From NCBI RefSeq assembly GCF_033958435.1, contig NC_134138.1, positions 194,281,298 to 194,345,297 on the forward strand: a DNA stretch of 64,000 nucleotides. Direction: 5' to 3'. This DNA comes from Carettochelys insculpta. Lineage: Eukaryota; Chordata; Testudines; Carettochelyidae. Numbering within the stretch: position 1 is the stretch's first letter; the number at the start of each line of letters is the position of its first letter. The position numbers and the translations under genes are program-made. Under the pieces are notes generated by a model. It was given only the letters and a program-made list of their open reading frames with translations, made no database searches and was not told the origin of the DNA. Of this stretch, positions 24,410-35,148 are shown one piece after another.

Positions 24410-25574
24410 TTTATCATAATTATGTAATAATGTTGTAAAAATTATAATAGTGGCCACCCAGGGAGTCATTTCAGAAAAGCTGTTGCAGAATAGCTGTTCT
24501 AGTCACTGTCTCCCCACGTTGATATGCTCTCAGAAACTTAGACAGAAAAACTTTAAAGAGCTAGAAGTTTATACATAATCCATAATACTAGTAAGTGCTA
24601 CAGATTCTGTGAAAAAATAAATACCGAATTCAGATCTGTAATTCCTTGGAACATATGTCAATGCAGTATACTTTGAAGAAAAGTCAAGACTCCTGTCCAT
24701 AATACTTTTTTGTCTTAATTAATAGGATAAAACAAAAAAAGGTACTTGTGAAGACAAATAATGAAAGCAAAGTACTACTGATTTCCTCCTCCCTCCTATA
24801 TTATTATTGATCTATTTTAACCTAATTGGCACTTCCAAAACTAAATGGAAAAAAACACTAGACTCTTAAGAAAGACACAGGTAACTTTGTGATTCAGGTA
24901 CTTCTGCTCTGTACAGAGTGTCCTTACCCTGCTTGTTAATGACTGTCTCTTGTCCTTGACAACCTGCAGACCAGTGACCCTTCAACAAACTCTGTTTGCT
25001 TTTGTTCTCATTCTTTCATCTCAAGCCTCTAATTTTTCCTCATAATTTGGTTGAATAACAGTCCTAAAGATGACTTAATGTACAAGGGATGAATCCACAC
25101 ATGGTGTGTGGGGGGGAAATCAAATGTTCAATAAGATAAGCGCGCTTCTTAAAAAAAGTATAGCTAATTTAGCTAAACACAAATAAGAATCACTGAAACT
25201 TAACTGCACCAGAGTTTGCAAGAAATGAAAGCAAATTATTTTTTTCTGCCTCCCATTGAATGTGCAAGTTGAACGACTTACTTTTATTAAACAACAATCA
25301 TGTAAACAGGTTAAAAGTGTAAAATCAGTGAATTACACACTGTCACTATGTAACTGTCCGTAGTTTTTATCTTACAGTAACTTTACATATGGGTAGATTT
25401 ACGCATGAGCCATAACACAGCTGCATAATGTTTGCAGGCTTGGGAATTAATAATTACATTTAAGGGTTGACCCTTCAAACACTTACTTCTCTGAATAATT
25501 GCACTGAAGTATTCCCGTGTGTTTCCGTGTGAAATCAATGGGAGCATTTGCATTGATTTAAGTTCACTTTAGAT

Positions 25575-25868
25575 CAGTGGTTCCCAACCTGCGGCCCAAA
25601 GACCCTATCACAGGGGTTTCATGAACTAACTAAATAAATAAATATGATCATTGAAAATAAGTTTTAAATAAATTGCAAAGTTACAGTCAATTGTTATTTT
25701 GAAATTAAACATCTTCCAATAATGTTATCAATTGTTGTCTGAAAATCTATGTTGCGGTTTCCTTTTTCGTTTAATGAAGTGTACGTAGAATTGTCTTTGA
25801 CTGGGGTCCACAGACAGTTTGGGAGGGTGATTGGGGGTCCCCGTTAATTAAAAGGTTGGGAACCACTG
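25575..25868. mobile_element. hAT-like non-autonomous element, 294 bp
   Basis: Left end CAGTGGTTCCCAACCTGCGG; right end AGGTTGGGAACCACTG, an almost perfect terminal inverted repeat of 16 bp. The CAGTGGTTCCCAACCT terminus is the type seen in vertebrate hAT elements. The 8-bp flanks no longer match. There is no coding capacity. Confidence 0.78.
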
Positions 25869-27173
25869 CAATCATACCATGAGCATTTCCAGGATCAGAT
25901 TTAGTTCCTGTCTTCACTGGTCTTAATTTTCTTCTCATCCTGCTGTAAATCAGAGGTACCTTATTGCTGTCAAAGAAATTACACTGGTCTACAACCAGTG
26001 TAAAACTAATCAGAATAAGGTATATTGACTGTACAAATGAGACTCGATAGAACACGGGTGGAGAGGATACACAATTTTTCATGCTAGTTAAAGTAAGTTG
26101 TTTATTCAATATAGGAATCAGAAAAAGGAGAATTTAAACATTGTGTTCCTGATTTTAAAGTGTCCTTAATTCAGCCTCTTTTGGGAAATCTGACAAAAAA
26201 TTGATGACACAGCTACTCCAAAACTATTATTGTAATAGTCAAATGACTATTTGACTTCCTCATTTATGGATAACAGTAAGATGGCTAGATGTTTGTATGT
26301 CCTCCACTGAGCCCATAAATCAGTGATCCCACAGTTATTTGCTGGTACCTAACATAGGGTGACAAGATTTTAAAATCTGATTATAAATTCTGCCACCTGA
26401 TAGGTGCATACAGCTCCCATTGGTTTCAAAGTGAGAGATGTGTGTTGTATATGGTGGTTTGTTTTTTTTTTAAAAAAAGTGTGTGTACTGAGTTGGCTCC
26501 CCAAGCCCCACCCCACTGGGTTCCCATGGCTGAAGCTGATGAGGGGCCGGTACTCAGTACCAGAAAGTACTGGCACAAAAAAGGCACTGCTTGAACATAT
26601 TTGGGGATAGAATTTCGTCCTATGAGCCCTAGAATTTCGTCCTAAACTGGCCCAGGAGTGCTCAAAGTGGCGGTGTGCCCCCTCAAGGGGGGCATGAAAA
26701 TTTATAAGGGGGGCACAGTGTGATCAGGAGGCCTCTTTCCCCTCTCCCCCCCTGGCCTCCGCTGCCTCTCCCCGTCTCCACTGTCTCCCTTCTTCCCCTT
26801 CTCCTCACAGCCTCTGCCACCATTGCAGAGGGAGTGCAGTAGTCACTCTTGGGAGACCACCGCCCTTCTCTGGGGCCATCCGGGGCATCATTAGACAGGT
26901 TGTGAGGGAGGCCACTAACTGCAGAGATAAAAAATGGGGCCTGACCTAAAAAGTTTGCTCAGCTGTGAACTAGGACATTCCAGTTTTAAAGTGTTCGGCT
27001 ATTTAAAATACATGGCTTAGAGGCCTCTGTAGTCATATGAAACACCTGAGTATTCTTTTAGAAGGCATGTTTAAAATAAAGCTACAGACAAGATAAAACA
27101 CTCTCACCGTAATTATACCTCTGTGCTAACATAATGCTGTTGTTTATCCCTATCTACTCTTGTAACAAAACAG

Positions 27174-27368
27174 AAGTACTCTGCTGTCTCTCTCTGCAAC
27201 ATCTCTACAGAGGTCCTAAAAGTCATCAATGCCACTGAGGAACTGATAGCAGAATCCACTGGTCCCAGTGATTTCCCAGCAGATATGGAGGAGAGAGAGA
27301 GTGGGGCATTTCCACTAGGCACGGACCCTGTCGGACTTGATGAGCAGCTCACCACGCTGGAAGAAAAC
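27174..27368 (+). CDS. MYRIP: MYRIP internal exon (65 codons)
   Basis: The acceptor is AACAAAACAG|AAG and the donor AAC|GTAGGA, phase 0 at both ends. It encodes KYSAVSLCNISTEVLKVINA at the start and DEQLTTLEEN at the end. An alternative AG at 27209-27210 (CTCTACAG) would give a phase incompatible with the donor at 3966. The full 195-nt version joins ...QEELKK directly to KYSAVS, as I recall for mammalian MYRIP. The segment leads into the C-terminal coiled region, in the part of the protein reported to bind actin and exocyst. The donor GTAGGA is weaker than consensus. Confidence 0.93.
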
Positions 27369-29603
27369 GTAGGAGTGCAATATCAATATCTCAGATCGCA
27401 AACTCTCATCTTTGGGGGCAGGGGGAGTGACGTGTGGTATGTTGTGATCAAAGCGACAGCATGTTTGTGTTTAAGTATTCATGTTATGCTTTAAAAAGAA
27501 AGCTTGTTTTGAAAGGACCATCCGATATATTTATGTGTTTTAATTCAGTTTTGGACCCATTCAAAATAGTAGGCTCATATGTTGGGTTTTAGAGTGGTTG
27601 TACAATTACCTTACTCTGAAGAGAAACGTAATCCCTTAAACTCAGCTGATAGCCTGACGTATACCACCTTGATCTGACTTAGTACGGAGCAGGTGATCTC
27701 TATGTTTCTACACAACCCTCTTGCATATGAAGTCCAGGCACAAAGGGCAAGCAGGCATCTGTGCAGGCAAGCAAGGAGTAAGAGTAGCCTTGGCTCCACT
27801 TCCATCCCCACCACACCAGTCTGAGCTCATAACAGCCTGGAAGAAGGGTAAATGGACAGCTGCGGCACCGCGGTGCTGTTTTGGAGTTGGGGCAGCCATG
27901 TACTTCCCCATTACATAGAGCAGACTGGAAAACCGTAAATCAGTCCCAAACAACCTCCCACCATTCCCTCTGAAGACTCAAATTCCTCTGCCTTTTATAA
28001 TGAGCAAGTGCCATTCACTGTTATCCAAAGGAAAGATTCAGCTATTTGTAAGTCCTCATTACCTCCCCATTCTGGGGTCTCCTGAATGGAGGAATAGTTT
28101 TTCATGCCTCTCAATATTCTTCTAAGTCAGACTTAACTGGTATTTAGACTACTGTATTTTCTCTTCTTTAGAGACTTGTGAAGTTATTTAATCCCAATTA
28201 ATTAAAAAAATTAAATCCCAGTGATCCTTCTACAGCAATTAAAGGAAATACAGTAGACAGCTGTTGTACTCACAGTCTGACAGTCTATAAAGAAGCTCCT
28301 CCTAAAGGGTGAATTTACTGCATCCACATGAGACTGCAAAAGCTTGCGGGGGCATGCGTTGTCTTTTGGGTATGTGTGTACTGCACCTAACATAAAGGGA
28401 TCCCATCCATGCTTGGGAATTGTTGGTGTCCTGATCAGGCAGATAATGAAAATAAATCTGGACTAAGGTTAAATCTACCACCCACCTTCTGGTCTGGGAC
28501 CAGTCCATCCTGGCTATGGTTTTACTCCAGGTCCTGTACTGTCAGTTCTTGCCAATGATCTAGAGTAGTGGTTGCTGCCTGTTAGCATCACTTGCAGAGG
28601 ATAAGAAGATTTTGAAAATACAGACTAACTCGGCTACCCCTCTGATACTTGCGAAGAATGTTGAGCTCCCTGGCTCCCATGTCCCACTTCCCCAGATGGT
28701 TCCCCCTCCTCCGCCTCCCATGCAAATTCTGCCATCTATGGATCTGTCTACACTGCAACCCAAATAACTGTGTGGACATTCCAACTCAGGCAGGGAGTCT
28801 GCAACCCTCTAAGCTGCACAGCCCAAACTCGGTCTGGGCCAGAAGGTCCATATGGCTATTATGAGTGTGCTAGCTTGAGTTCCGCTGGCTCAAGCATGTG
28901 CAGACATGCCCTCATGCTGTGTTTGGTGTAAACATCTCCTCTGTGGAGAACCAAGCCCTTGTGTAGTTGGCTGCTGCTCTGTGCAGTTCTATCCTGGAAC
29001 TTCGGTGGTATTAAGAGGCTCATGGTTGCTGTCTGCCTCAGGGTGGGTTTCACCCCTACTATGCTATTTAGCTGGAACACATTTAAAAGGATGAGGGAAA
29101 ATTAAACTAAACTCCAGCATGTGTAACAGAAGTGTATCCTTAAATCGGTTTCCCACAAACTTTCTGTTGATTTTATAGTGCATTAATCAGTGTAATGGTG
29201 TAGCAAGTATAGAGTGTCAGGATATGTAGATGTTTTAGTCACTTAAAATATTTAGTGATTTAAACCTTTATCCTGCCCTGGGATCCCCTTATGGGCTGAT
29301 CCCTGTCCCTTTGTGAAACCCTGATGACTAGGAAAGAGAGAAAAGAGAAAAAACGGGAAGCCAGATTGTGCCATGCCACAAGAGGTGCTGAAGAAGAGGC
29401 AGCCACCTTATAAGATTTCCTCCCATTCTTTTCCTCCTTACCCACCTTCCCAATGAAAAAAGGTTGAAACTACTGCCCTACAGCCATCTCAAACCAATTC
29501 AGGGTGCTTCCATTCTGTACTTATTTTTATTTGGGTTGTGGGGGGGTTAAAATGGTTTTGATTTAAGGAAAATACAATCTGTTGCATCTAGTTAGGAAGT
29601 AAC
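27369..29603 (+). other. MYRIP: MYRIP intron, nothing recognised apart from a SINE stub
   Basis: Unique-looking. Open frames around 27611-27953 and 28560-28864 lack family resemblance. A short SINE head remnant is listed separately. Confidence 0.4.
28614..28649 (-). mobile_element. Cry-type SINE head remnant
   Basis: The sequence ACAGACTAACTCGGCTACCC followed by CTCTGATACTT is the reverse complement of the tRNA-like head of the turtle SINE; only about 36 bp remain. Confidence 0.8.
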
Positions 29604-29616
29604 ATCTAATGAAGTG

Positions 29617-30061
29617 CAATAAAACAAAGCAGCAGAAACGTAGCACTTTAAAGACTAACAAAATGATTTATTCAGTGATGAGCGTTTGTGGGATAGTCCC
29701 ACTTCATCAGATCAATCTCATATCCAATACAGACTGACATTTATAAGTACAAAGGACCAAAAAAAAAATAATTGCAATAAAAACTGACAAATTAAATAGG
29801 ATAGCGGGAAGGGGGTGAGAGGTAAGGGGATGTTAATTGTCCTGTCTCAGATATTTACAAGCTTTTTAATTGCAATTGTTTTTCCTTTTTTTTTTTTTTT
29901 GTCCTCTGTACTTACGAATATCAGTCTGTATTAGAAATGAAATTGATCTGATGTCCCATGAAAGCTCATCATTGAATAAATCATTTTGTTAGTCTTTAAA
30001 GTGCTACATTTCTGCTTTGTTTTGTTGGAGTACAGACTAACATGGCTACCTCTCTGTTACA
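29617..30061. mobile_element. Cry-type SINE tail-to-tail inverted dimer, large hairpin
   Basis: The headless left arm starts AAAACAAAGCAGCAGAAACG, runs through the body and past it (ATACAGACTGACATTTATAA). The right arm returns as the reverse complement and carries the head (AGACTAACATGGCTACCTCT) at its far end. The insertion is bounded by a perfect 13-bp duplication ATCTAATGAAGTG (29604-29616 and 30062-30074). Arms of about 150 bp pair with a loop of roughly 120 bp containing poly-A and poly-T runs. Confidence 0.9.
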
Positions 30062-30074
30062 ATCTAATGAAGTG

Positions 30075-30834
30075 GTTGACCAGTGCTTTGGTCCATGATC
30101 CACGAAATGCTCCCCGACTATTAAATGATTGTTAAATTTGGAACACAGGTTTAACCTAAGGGTTTTTGTGGTGCTGTTGCTGCTGAGCTGGGGGCCTTGA
30201 AGGGGGGAGGAGAGGCATGAGGTTGCAGTGCTGCTGTGAGGGGCGTGGGGTTTCTGCTTGGAGGTTCATCTCCCTGCCTGTGCAGTACTCAGCTGTGGGA
30301 CCCTGAAGCAGGCTGCCCCATGCTTTACACTTATGTTGTTTTTGTAAAAATGTGATAATTCGGGGGTGCAGAAATAGTGGGCAGTAGTCTTTAGCTTCCT
30401 TCCATGGCGAAGCAGCCCTGCTGGGATTGTGTGCTGGTTATTCTGAGAATGAGCAGAAAATGCAGTATTGTCACGCAGACTGCCCAACATTTAGGCAGAG
30501 CACTAGGCAGGAGACACATGTGTCCTGTTGGTGGGGGGGAAAAACAGCTTGACAGCATAGTTGGTTCTCTGGGTAAGATGAAAGAAAGTTAAACAAACCA
30601 CTGTGATTGTGGATGATCACTCTGAATACTCAGCTAGGAAACAAACTGTTAGTTGTTTCTCCCTAACTGAGATAGCTGGGCAGGGGAGAGTCTTTTAAAA
30701 ACTACCTCCAACAGATTGTAGTGATACGTTTATTTACCACAGACATCTTATATTTGTGGACAAATTACCCCCGCCTTTATTTCCCCACTGTCAGACTGCA
30801 AATGCATTGTACATGGGGGCACTCCACGACTCAT
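30075..30834 (+). other. MYRIP: MYRIP intron, nothing recognised
   Basis: Contains a G-rich stretch near 30185-30260 and otherwise nothing that I can name. Confidence 0.4.
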
Positions 30835-31240
30835 TCAGAAACTGAAGCTAGCGCAAAAGGTAGCAACTTGCTTAGCGAATGGTATGTTCAGTGGGGAACA
30901 CCTGGCACCAGGGTCCAACATCTGCACTTCCTGCCTCCTGGTCTCTAGCTATAATGTGGATGTTAGTTTTGGTTTTAAGGGGTTGGTTTTAACCTATAAA
31001 GATTAATGTGAATTGGGACCAAGCTACTTGATACTCTTCCCCTCTCCCTTTGCCACTGCTGCTGTCAACAAGGACACATGACCCCCAAATCCCTGTGTTA
31101 CAGAAGCGAGGAAGCAGCTAGCCAAATGTTCTTTGAAAGAGCCCCTTGGTATGGAATTTGCCCCTTCCACTTTGTACCTAAATACCTTCATTGGCTGACC
31201 TACAAGGCACATAGCAAAATCCATCGATTTGTGATCTGGG
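30835..31240 (+). pseudogene. L2/CR1-like LINE reverse transcriptase C-terminal remnant
   Basis: The translation from about 30838 reads KLAQKVATCLANGMFSGEHL, followed further on by LVLTYKD and LGPSYLILF. This matches the order of the conserved tail of L2-type reverse transcriptases (Q-NAA-RL...EH..P, then a KVL-TYKAL segment, then GP-YL--L). Stops and frameshifts interrupt it, so it is a dead fragment in the intron. Clade assignment within the L2/CR1 group is uncertain. Confidence 0.6.
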
Positions 31241-31362
31241 TCTCCGATGGAGAGGGATGTTATAGCAGAGGTCAGCAACCTTTCCGAGGCAGAGTGCTGA
31301 AATTTGACCTTTTGGCCTTCATGTGTGGTCCAAGTGCCGGTGATACTTTTTGAAGTCACTAA

Positions 31363-33250
31363 GGCTGTGTCTACACTACAAAATAACTTCCAAGTTGCTT
31401 ACTTCAACGTACAACTTCAAATTAATGGACTTCGAAGCTGAGCGGCGACACACAAAAAGCTGCCCACCCTTACTTTGAAGTATGGTCTCAGTACTTTGAA
31501 AGGAAGCGTCTACACATCAATAGCCCCTACTTTGAAGTAAGAGGCCAGGAAATGAAGTAGACGGGTCACATGGGCTGACAAGCCCTTCCTGTCTTGCAGC
31601 CAGCCACTCCCTTAAAAGGCCCCTTCCAACACCCCACCCCCTGCATGTGCTAAGGGCTGCCAGGCTGCACACAGCAGGGCAGAACGCGTGCTAGGGAGCA
31701 GACATAGACAACATGCATCCCCAGCTGCTCCCCCAGGGGGGATGTCCTCACTGCTGACCATGGCGCTTGCTGCCGTGTATCAGCAGCACGGCAGGGCTGG
31801 TCACCATGGGTCCTATCCTGCAGGCTCTGGGCTGGGCCCTGCTGCCTGGTCCCGCACCCCCCCGTGATCCAGCGCCAGTGGGTCTTCCCCACCAGCACCG
31901 AGTGGTGGGACCGGCTAGTGCTGGGGGACTGGGACGACAAACAATGGCTGAGAAACTTCTGCCTGACCAAGCAGACATTTGAAGAGCTCTGCCACTGGCT
32001 CGCCCCAGTCCTCCAGCACCACGACACACAAATGTGGGCTACACTTCCTGTGCAGAAGAGGGTGGCAATAGCACTGTGGAAGCTGGTCACCCCAGACAGC
32101 CATCAGTCCATCAGCCATGAGTTTGGGGTGGTCAAAGACCATCATCAGGGCAGTCCTGCTTGAGGTAAGCTTGAACCACAGACCCGCCCTGGGGAGGGGG
32201 CTAATGGGCAAGGGGGATGGGGACCCTGCCAGGGAGGAGGGAGAGGGGAAGGGGCCCCTGCTGGGGAAGAGGGATGGAGGACAGGGACCCTGATAGGGAG
32301 GGGGACCACCCAGTCTGCTGTCGATGGACATGTCTTCCTTCCACCCCTGCAGGTCATCTGAGCCAGCAACAACATGCTCCTTCACTGCATCATTAATGTC
32401 AGGGACCTGGATGTCACCCTCGCTGGGTTTGCAGAGCTGGGGTTCCCAAACTGTTTTGGTGTGATTGACAGAACCCATATTGCGATCTGGGCCACGGAGC
32501 ACAGCAGGGGCGCCGATGTGAACAGGAAGGGGTACCACTCAGTGGTCCTCCAGGCCCTGGTCAGTGTGAGGGGATGCTTCATGAATGTCTGCGTCGGGTG
32601 GTCGGACAAGACCCAGGACGCCCAGGTGTTCCAGAATTCATGGCTGGGATGCCAGATGGAGGAGAGCACATATGTCCCCCCGCAGGAGCTCACACTGGGG
32701 GACATCACGGTGCCCGCATGTATTGTGGCTGATGCTGCATACCCACTGCACCCATGGCTCATGTGGAACCTATATGGGATGCACCACCCCATCCCAAGAT
32801 GATTTCAGCGCTGCCTCAACCATGCCAGGGGCACCATTGAGCGTGCATTTGGGACGTTAAAGGCGAGGTTTCACTGCCTCCTCACAAGGCTGGATGTCAG
32901 TCTCCCAAACATGCCTGTGATGCCACCAGAGTATTGTAGAGAGCAGACAGGCGCCCTTTATGCAGAGCTGGGCTATGGAGCCAGGGGCCAAGTACAAACA
33001 GCCGCCTGCTGCCCCAAGCCATCAGGCCTGAAGGGATGGGGGCAGGTTCTGGGAGGCCCGGAGTGAGGGTCTGTGAGGCCTTGTTTGAGGCCTTTGCCCA
33101 GGGCTCACACTGACCCTCCATACAATACCTCCCCGCTCCCCACCCCTCTCCACTCTCCCACCATGCACTAGGGACTCAGGATTAGGGTTAGAATGGTAAC
33201 TTTTACTGGGGTTCATGGGAATAAAAGTGTTTTCACAACAACAAAATAAT
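31363..33250 (+). mobile_element. PIF/Harbinger DNA transposon, decayed, right end not found
   Basis: The left end GGCTGTGTCTACACTACAAA is preceded by TAA (31360-31362), the usual Harbinger target trinucleotide. Short subterminal segments follow, rich in ACTTCAAAGT/ACTTTGAAGT. A transposase pseudogene lies at 31864-33066, then an AT-rich 3' section with AATAAA at 33221 and 33251. I could not find a matching right terminus before the GC-rich block, so the right end is deleted or decayed. The flanking phrase at 31269 (GGTCAGCAACCTTTCCGAG) and that at 33885 (GGCACGCATGCCAGCAGTTG) look like the two halves of an older element that received this insertion. Confidence 0.75.
31864..33066 (+). pseudogene. 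HARBI1-like transposase (DDE_Tnp_4), two exons, inactivated
   Basis: Exon 1 (to 32164) encodes the N-terminal part with TEWWDRLVLGDWDDKQWLRN; a donor G|GTAAGC lies at 32165. Exon 2 begins after CCCCTGCAG at 32353 and encodes the catalytic core: GVIDRTHIAIWA (first Asp; the usual GxIDGTHI has R for G), VNRKGYHSVVLQAL, SDKTQDAQVFQNS (second Asp), VADAAYPLHPWLM, then TIERAFGTLKARFHCLLTRL (catalytic Glu). Damage: a frameshift near 32130-32137 before the splice donor, an in-frame TGA at 32359 and another TGA at 32800 ahead of the Glu segment. Both stops could be CGA-to-TGA decay. Harbinger elements normally also need a Myb-like partner protein; none is seen here. Confidence 0.88.
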
Positions 33251-33905
33251 GAATAAACCTATTTACAAGGGGAAACTATGTGCAGAAAGGTTGTGGGGGG
33301 CCAGGGTGGGGGACTGAACTTGGAGGAGGGGGCTGGGGTAGGGGACCAAACTTGGAAGAGGGAGCCAGAGTGGGGTAGGGCTGAATTGCCCACTGGCATG
33401 GAGAGCCAGGAGCCGTAGCGGCCACAGGTGCCTCTACTGACCCAGAGCCCCACTTCAGTGCAAGAAGGGATCAGCCAGGGTGCCCCTGGGACCTAGTGCC
33501 TGCTGCCTGCAGGCTGTGCATGGGGCAGGCTGGCTCCCGCTGCTGGCCCAGCCCTGCACTCCGGTGGCAGCCCCACACTGGGGGCTCTGGCCCCGGCCCT
33601 GGACTCCAGTGGAAGCCCTGCAGCTGGGGCCCCATGTCATAGATTCCCGCCCTGTGCTGCAGCAGGGGCCCCATGCTTCAGCTCCCCATTCCAGTGGGGT
33701 CCCTGCAGCGGGGGCCTTGGCCTTGCACTGAAGTGGGGCTCTGGCCGCGCACCACAGTTCTGCAGCAGGACTCCAGCCCCAGCTCTGAACTCCTGCCCTG
33801 TCCCATGCTGCATGAGAGAGGAGGGGCAGGGCCGGAGCCCCTGGCTGCCTGCCTGCCATTCTACATTGTCTCGTGCTGAGAGCGGCACGCATGCCAGCAG
33901 TTGCC
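33251..33905 (+). other. GC-rich low-complexity block in the MYRIP intron
   Basis: Long open frames on both strands (for example 33455-33907 minus, 150 codons) reflect GC-rich repeats such as GGGGCCCCATG / CAGCAGGGGCCCC. It resembles a decayed dispersed repeat and no protein family was recognised. Confidence 0.45.
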
Positions 33906-34260
33906 AATCTGAGTTAGTTTGCTGCTTTGAATAATTATCAAGTTAATTTAGTTTGCAAGGGCTACGTGTTGTTATTCTGCTAAGCAGTTGTTCCTATGTG
34001 GCATTTTAGTTGTCAGGCTGCCTTGACTTCGTGTGCAAGCATTTTTTTATTTTAAATTTAACATATGCATAATATTATTTCATCGTAAGAGCAGTTGAAA
34101 ATGTTCCAGCTAAACCATTTTGGACAAGAAATTGTCATTTTGTGCCCAAATTTCAACTTTTCGTCAAACAACTGAACAGCTGAAAGCCACAATGTTTTCA
34201 GTCTGGGGCCGAAAAGATTTTCATTTCAAACACCACCATAGTGCCTCTTGGGAGCTGTAA

Positions 34261-34588
34261 AGGTTGAACCTCTCCAGTCTGGCATTGTTTTGTCTGGAAA
34301 CATCCATAATCCGGCATGGTTTTAGTTAGCTGGGCAACCACTTATCATGGGTGTGCCCAAGATTCCCATGTCCCATGAAGTTTGTTTCCAGCCACCAGTC
34401 CTGGCTCTGTGTCCTGTGCTGTTACTTAGCTGTAATTTACCCTTAAATGTCTTCTACGAGCCCAGTAAGAAGTGAAAAGTGTTCAAAATGCTGCTAGACA
34501 CTATTGGCCTCATGTGGTCTGGTAAATGTTCTTGTTCAGCACAGGTGAGGTCCTGGAGGTGCTGGATTAGAGAGAGACGTTCAACCTG
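34261..34588. mobile_element. Short TIR element with AGGTTGAACCTCTC ends, copy 1
   Basis: Left end AGGTTGAACCTCTCCAGTC; the right end GACGTTCAACCTG reverse complements to CAGGTTGAACGTC. TA is found on both sides, as for mariner/Tc1-type insertions. A second copy lies at 63696-63987 and shares ATGAAGTTTGTTTCCAGCCA and TTAGTTAGCTGG. Confidence 0.75.
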
Positions 34589-34986
34589 TAGTTTAGCTGC
34601 CTACTGACCCCATTCTCCTTTATGTGCAAGTTTCCCCAGACAGACTACATCTCCCATGATCCACCACAGCCTGGGTTTCTACAATGCTCCTTTGTAGTTT
34701 GGCAAATGGGGTTACTGTGTTCCAATAATTGGAAATGTAGCCAAGCTAGGTAACTGTGCACATAGAGAAAAATGGGGTCATGACTGCTGAAAAAGGTTGA
34801 AATTTTCCACCAGAAAAAATACATTTCCAAGTAGATCTATTTCATAAGGGTGGTACGTGCAGAGACATTGGGAAACTTGCTTTTTTTTGGCTTTCATCCT
34901 TTCCTGCCATAGTCTGTGGCGTCTGTGATTTAGAACATACATCACAAGCAATTGGACTTACTTTGTACCCTGACTTGGATCCTTAG

Positions 34987-35148
34987 GTGTACCTGACAGC
35001 AGGCACTGTGTACAGTTTGGAGGGTCAGCTGAGCGAATTAGAGGATGCGGCTCGCAAAATCAACAGTGTTACAGCAGAATCGGACCTGGCTGACCTGGAG
35101 GACCAGGTAGCCACAGCAGCAGCCCAGGTTCATCATGCAGAGCTTCAG
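34987..35148 (+). CDS. MYRIP: MYRIP internal exon (54 codons), coiled-coil segment
   Basis: The acceptor is GATCCTTAG|GTG and the donor CAG|GTGAAG, phase 0-0. The translation begins VYLTAGTVYSLEGQLSELED and ends AAAQVHHAELQ. The spacing of Leu/Val/Ala (LEGQLSELEDAAR, LADLEDQVATAAAQV) is that of a coiled coil, conserved between MYRIP and melanophilin in their C-terminal actin-associated part. MYRIP-specific wording (VYLxAGTVYxLE, VHHAELQ) separates it from MLPH. Confidence 0.95.

Larger units (their letters stand above)
23922..27173 (+). other. MYRIP: MYRIP intron before the 65-codon exon
   Basis: Mostly unique. It contains the hairpin at 24341 and the hAT-like element at 25575, listed separately. 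Positions 26640-26900 contain a C/G-rich repeat phrase (GTGCCCCCTCAAGGGGGGC) typical of a decayed dispersed element. The end provides the acceptor TAACAAAACAG at 27173. Confidence 0.45.

Noticed and set aside
27211..27368. A shorter version of the second MYRIP exon starting after CTCTACAG at 27210.
   Set aside because: It would start two bases into a codon, which clashes with the phase-0 donor at 3966. The in-frame peptide KYSAVSLCNIST upstream is continuous with the MYRIP protein as I know it, and a valid AG precedes it at 27172-27173.
31915..32538. Minus-strand open frame of 207 codons.
   Set aside because: It is the antisense shadow of the Harbinger transposase pseudogene and also runs through its intron.
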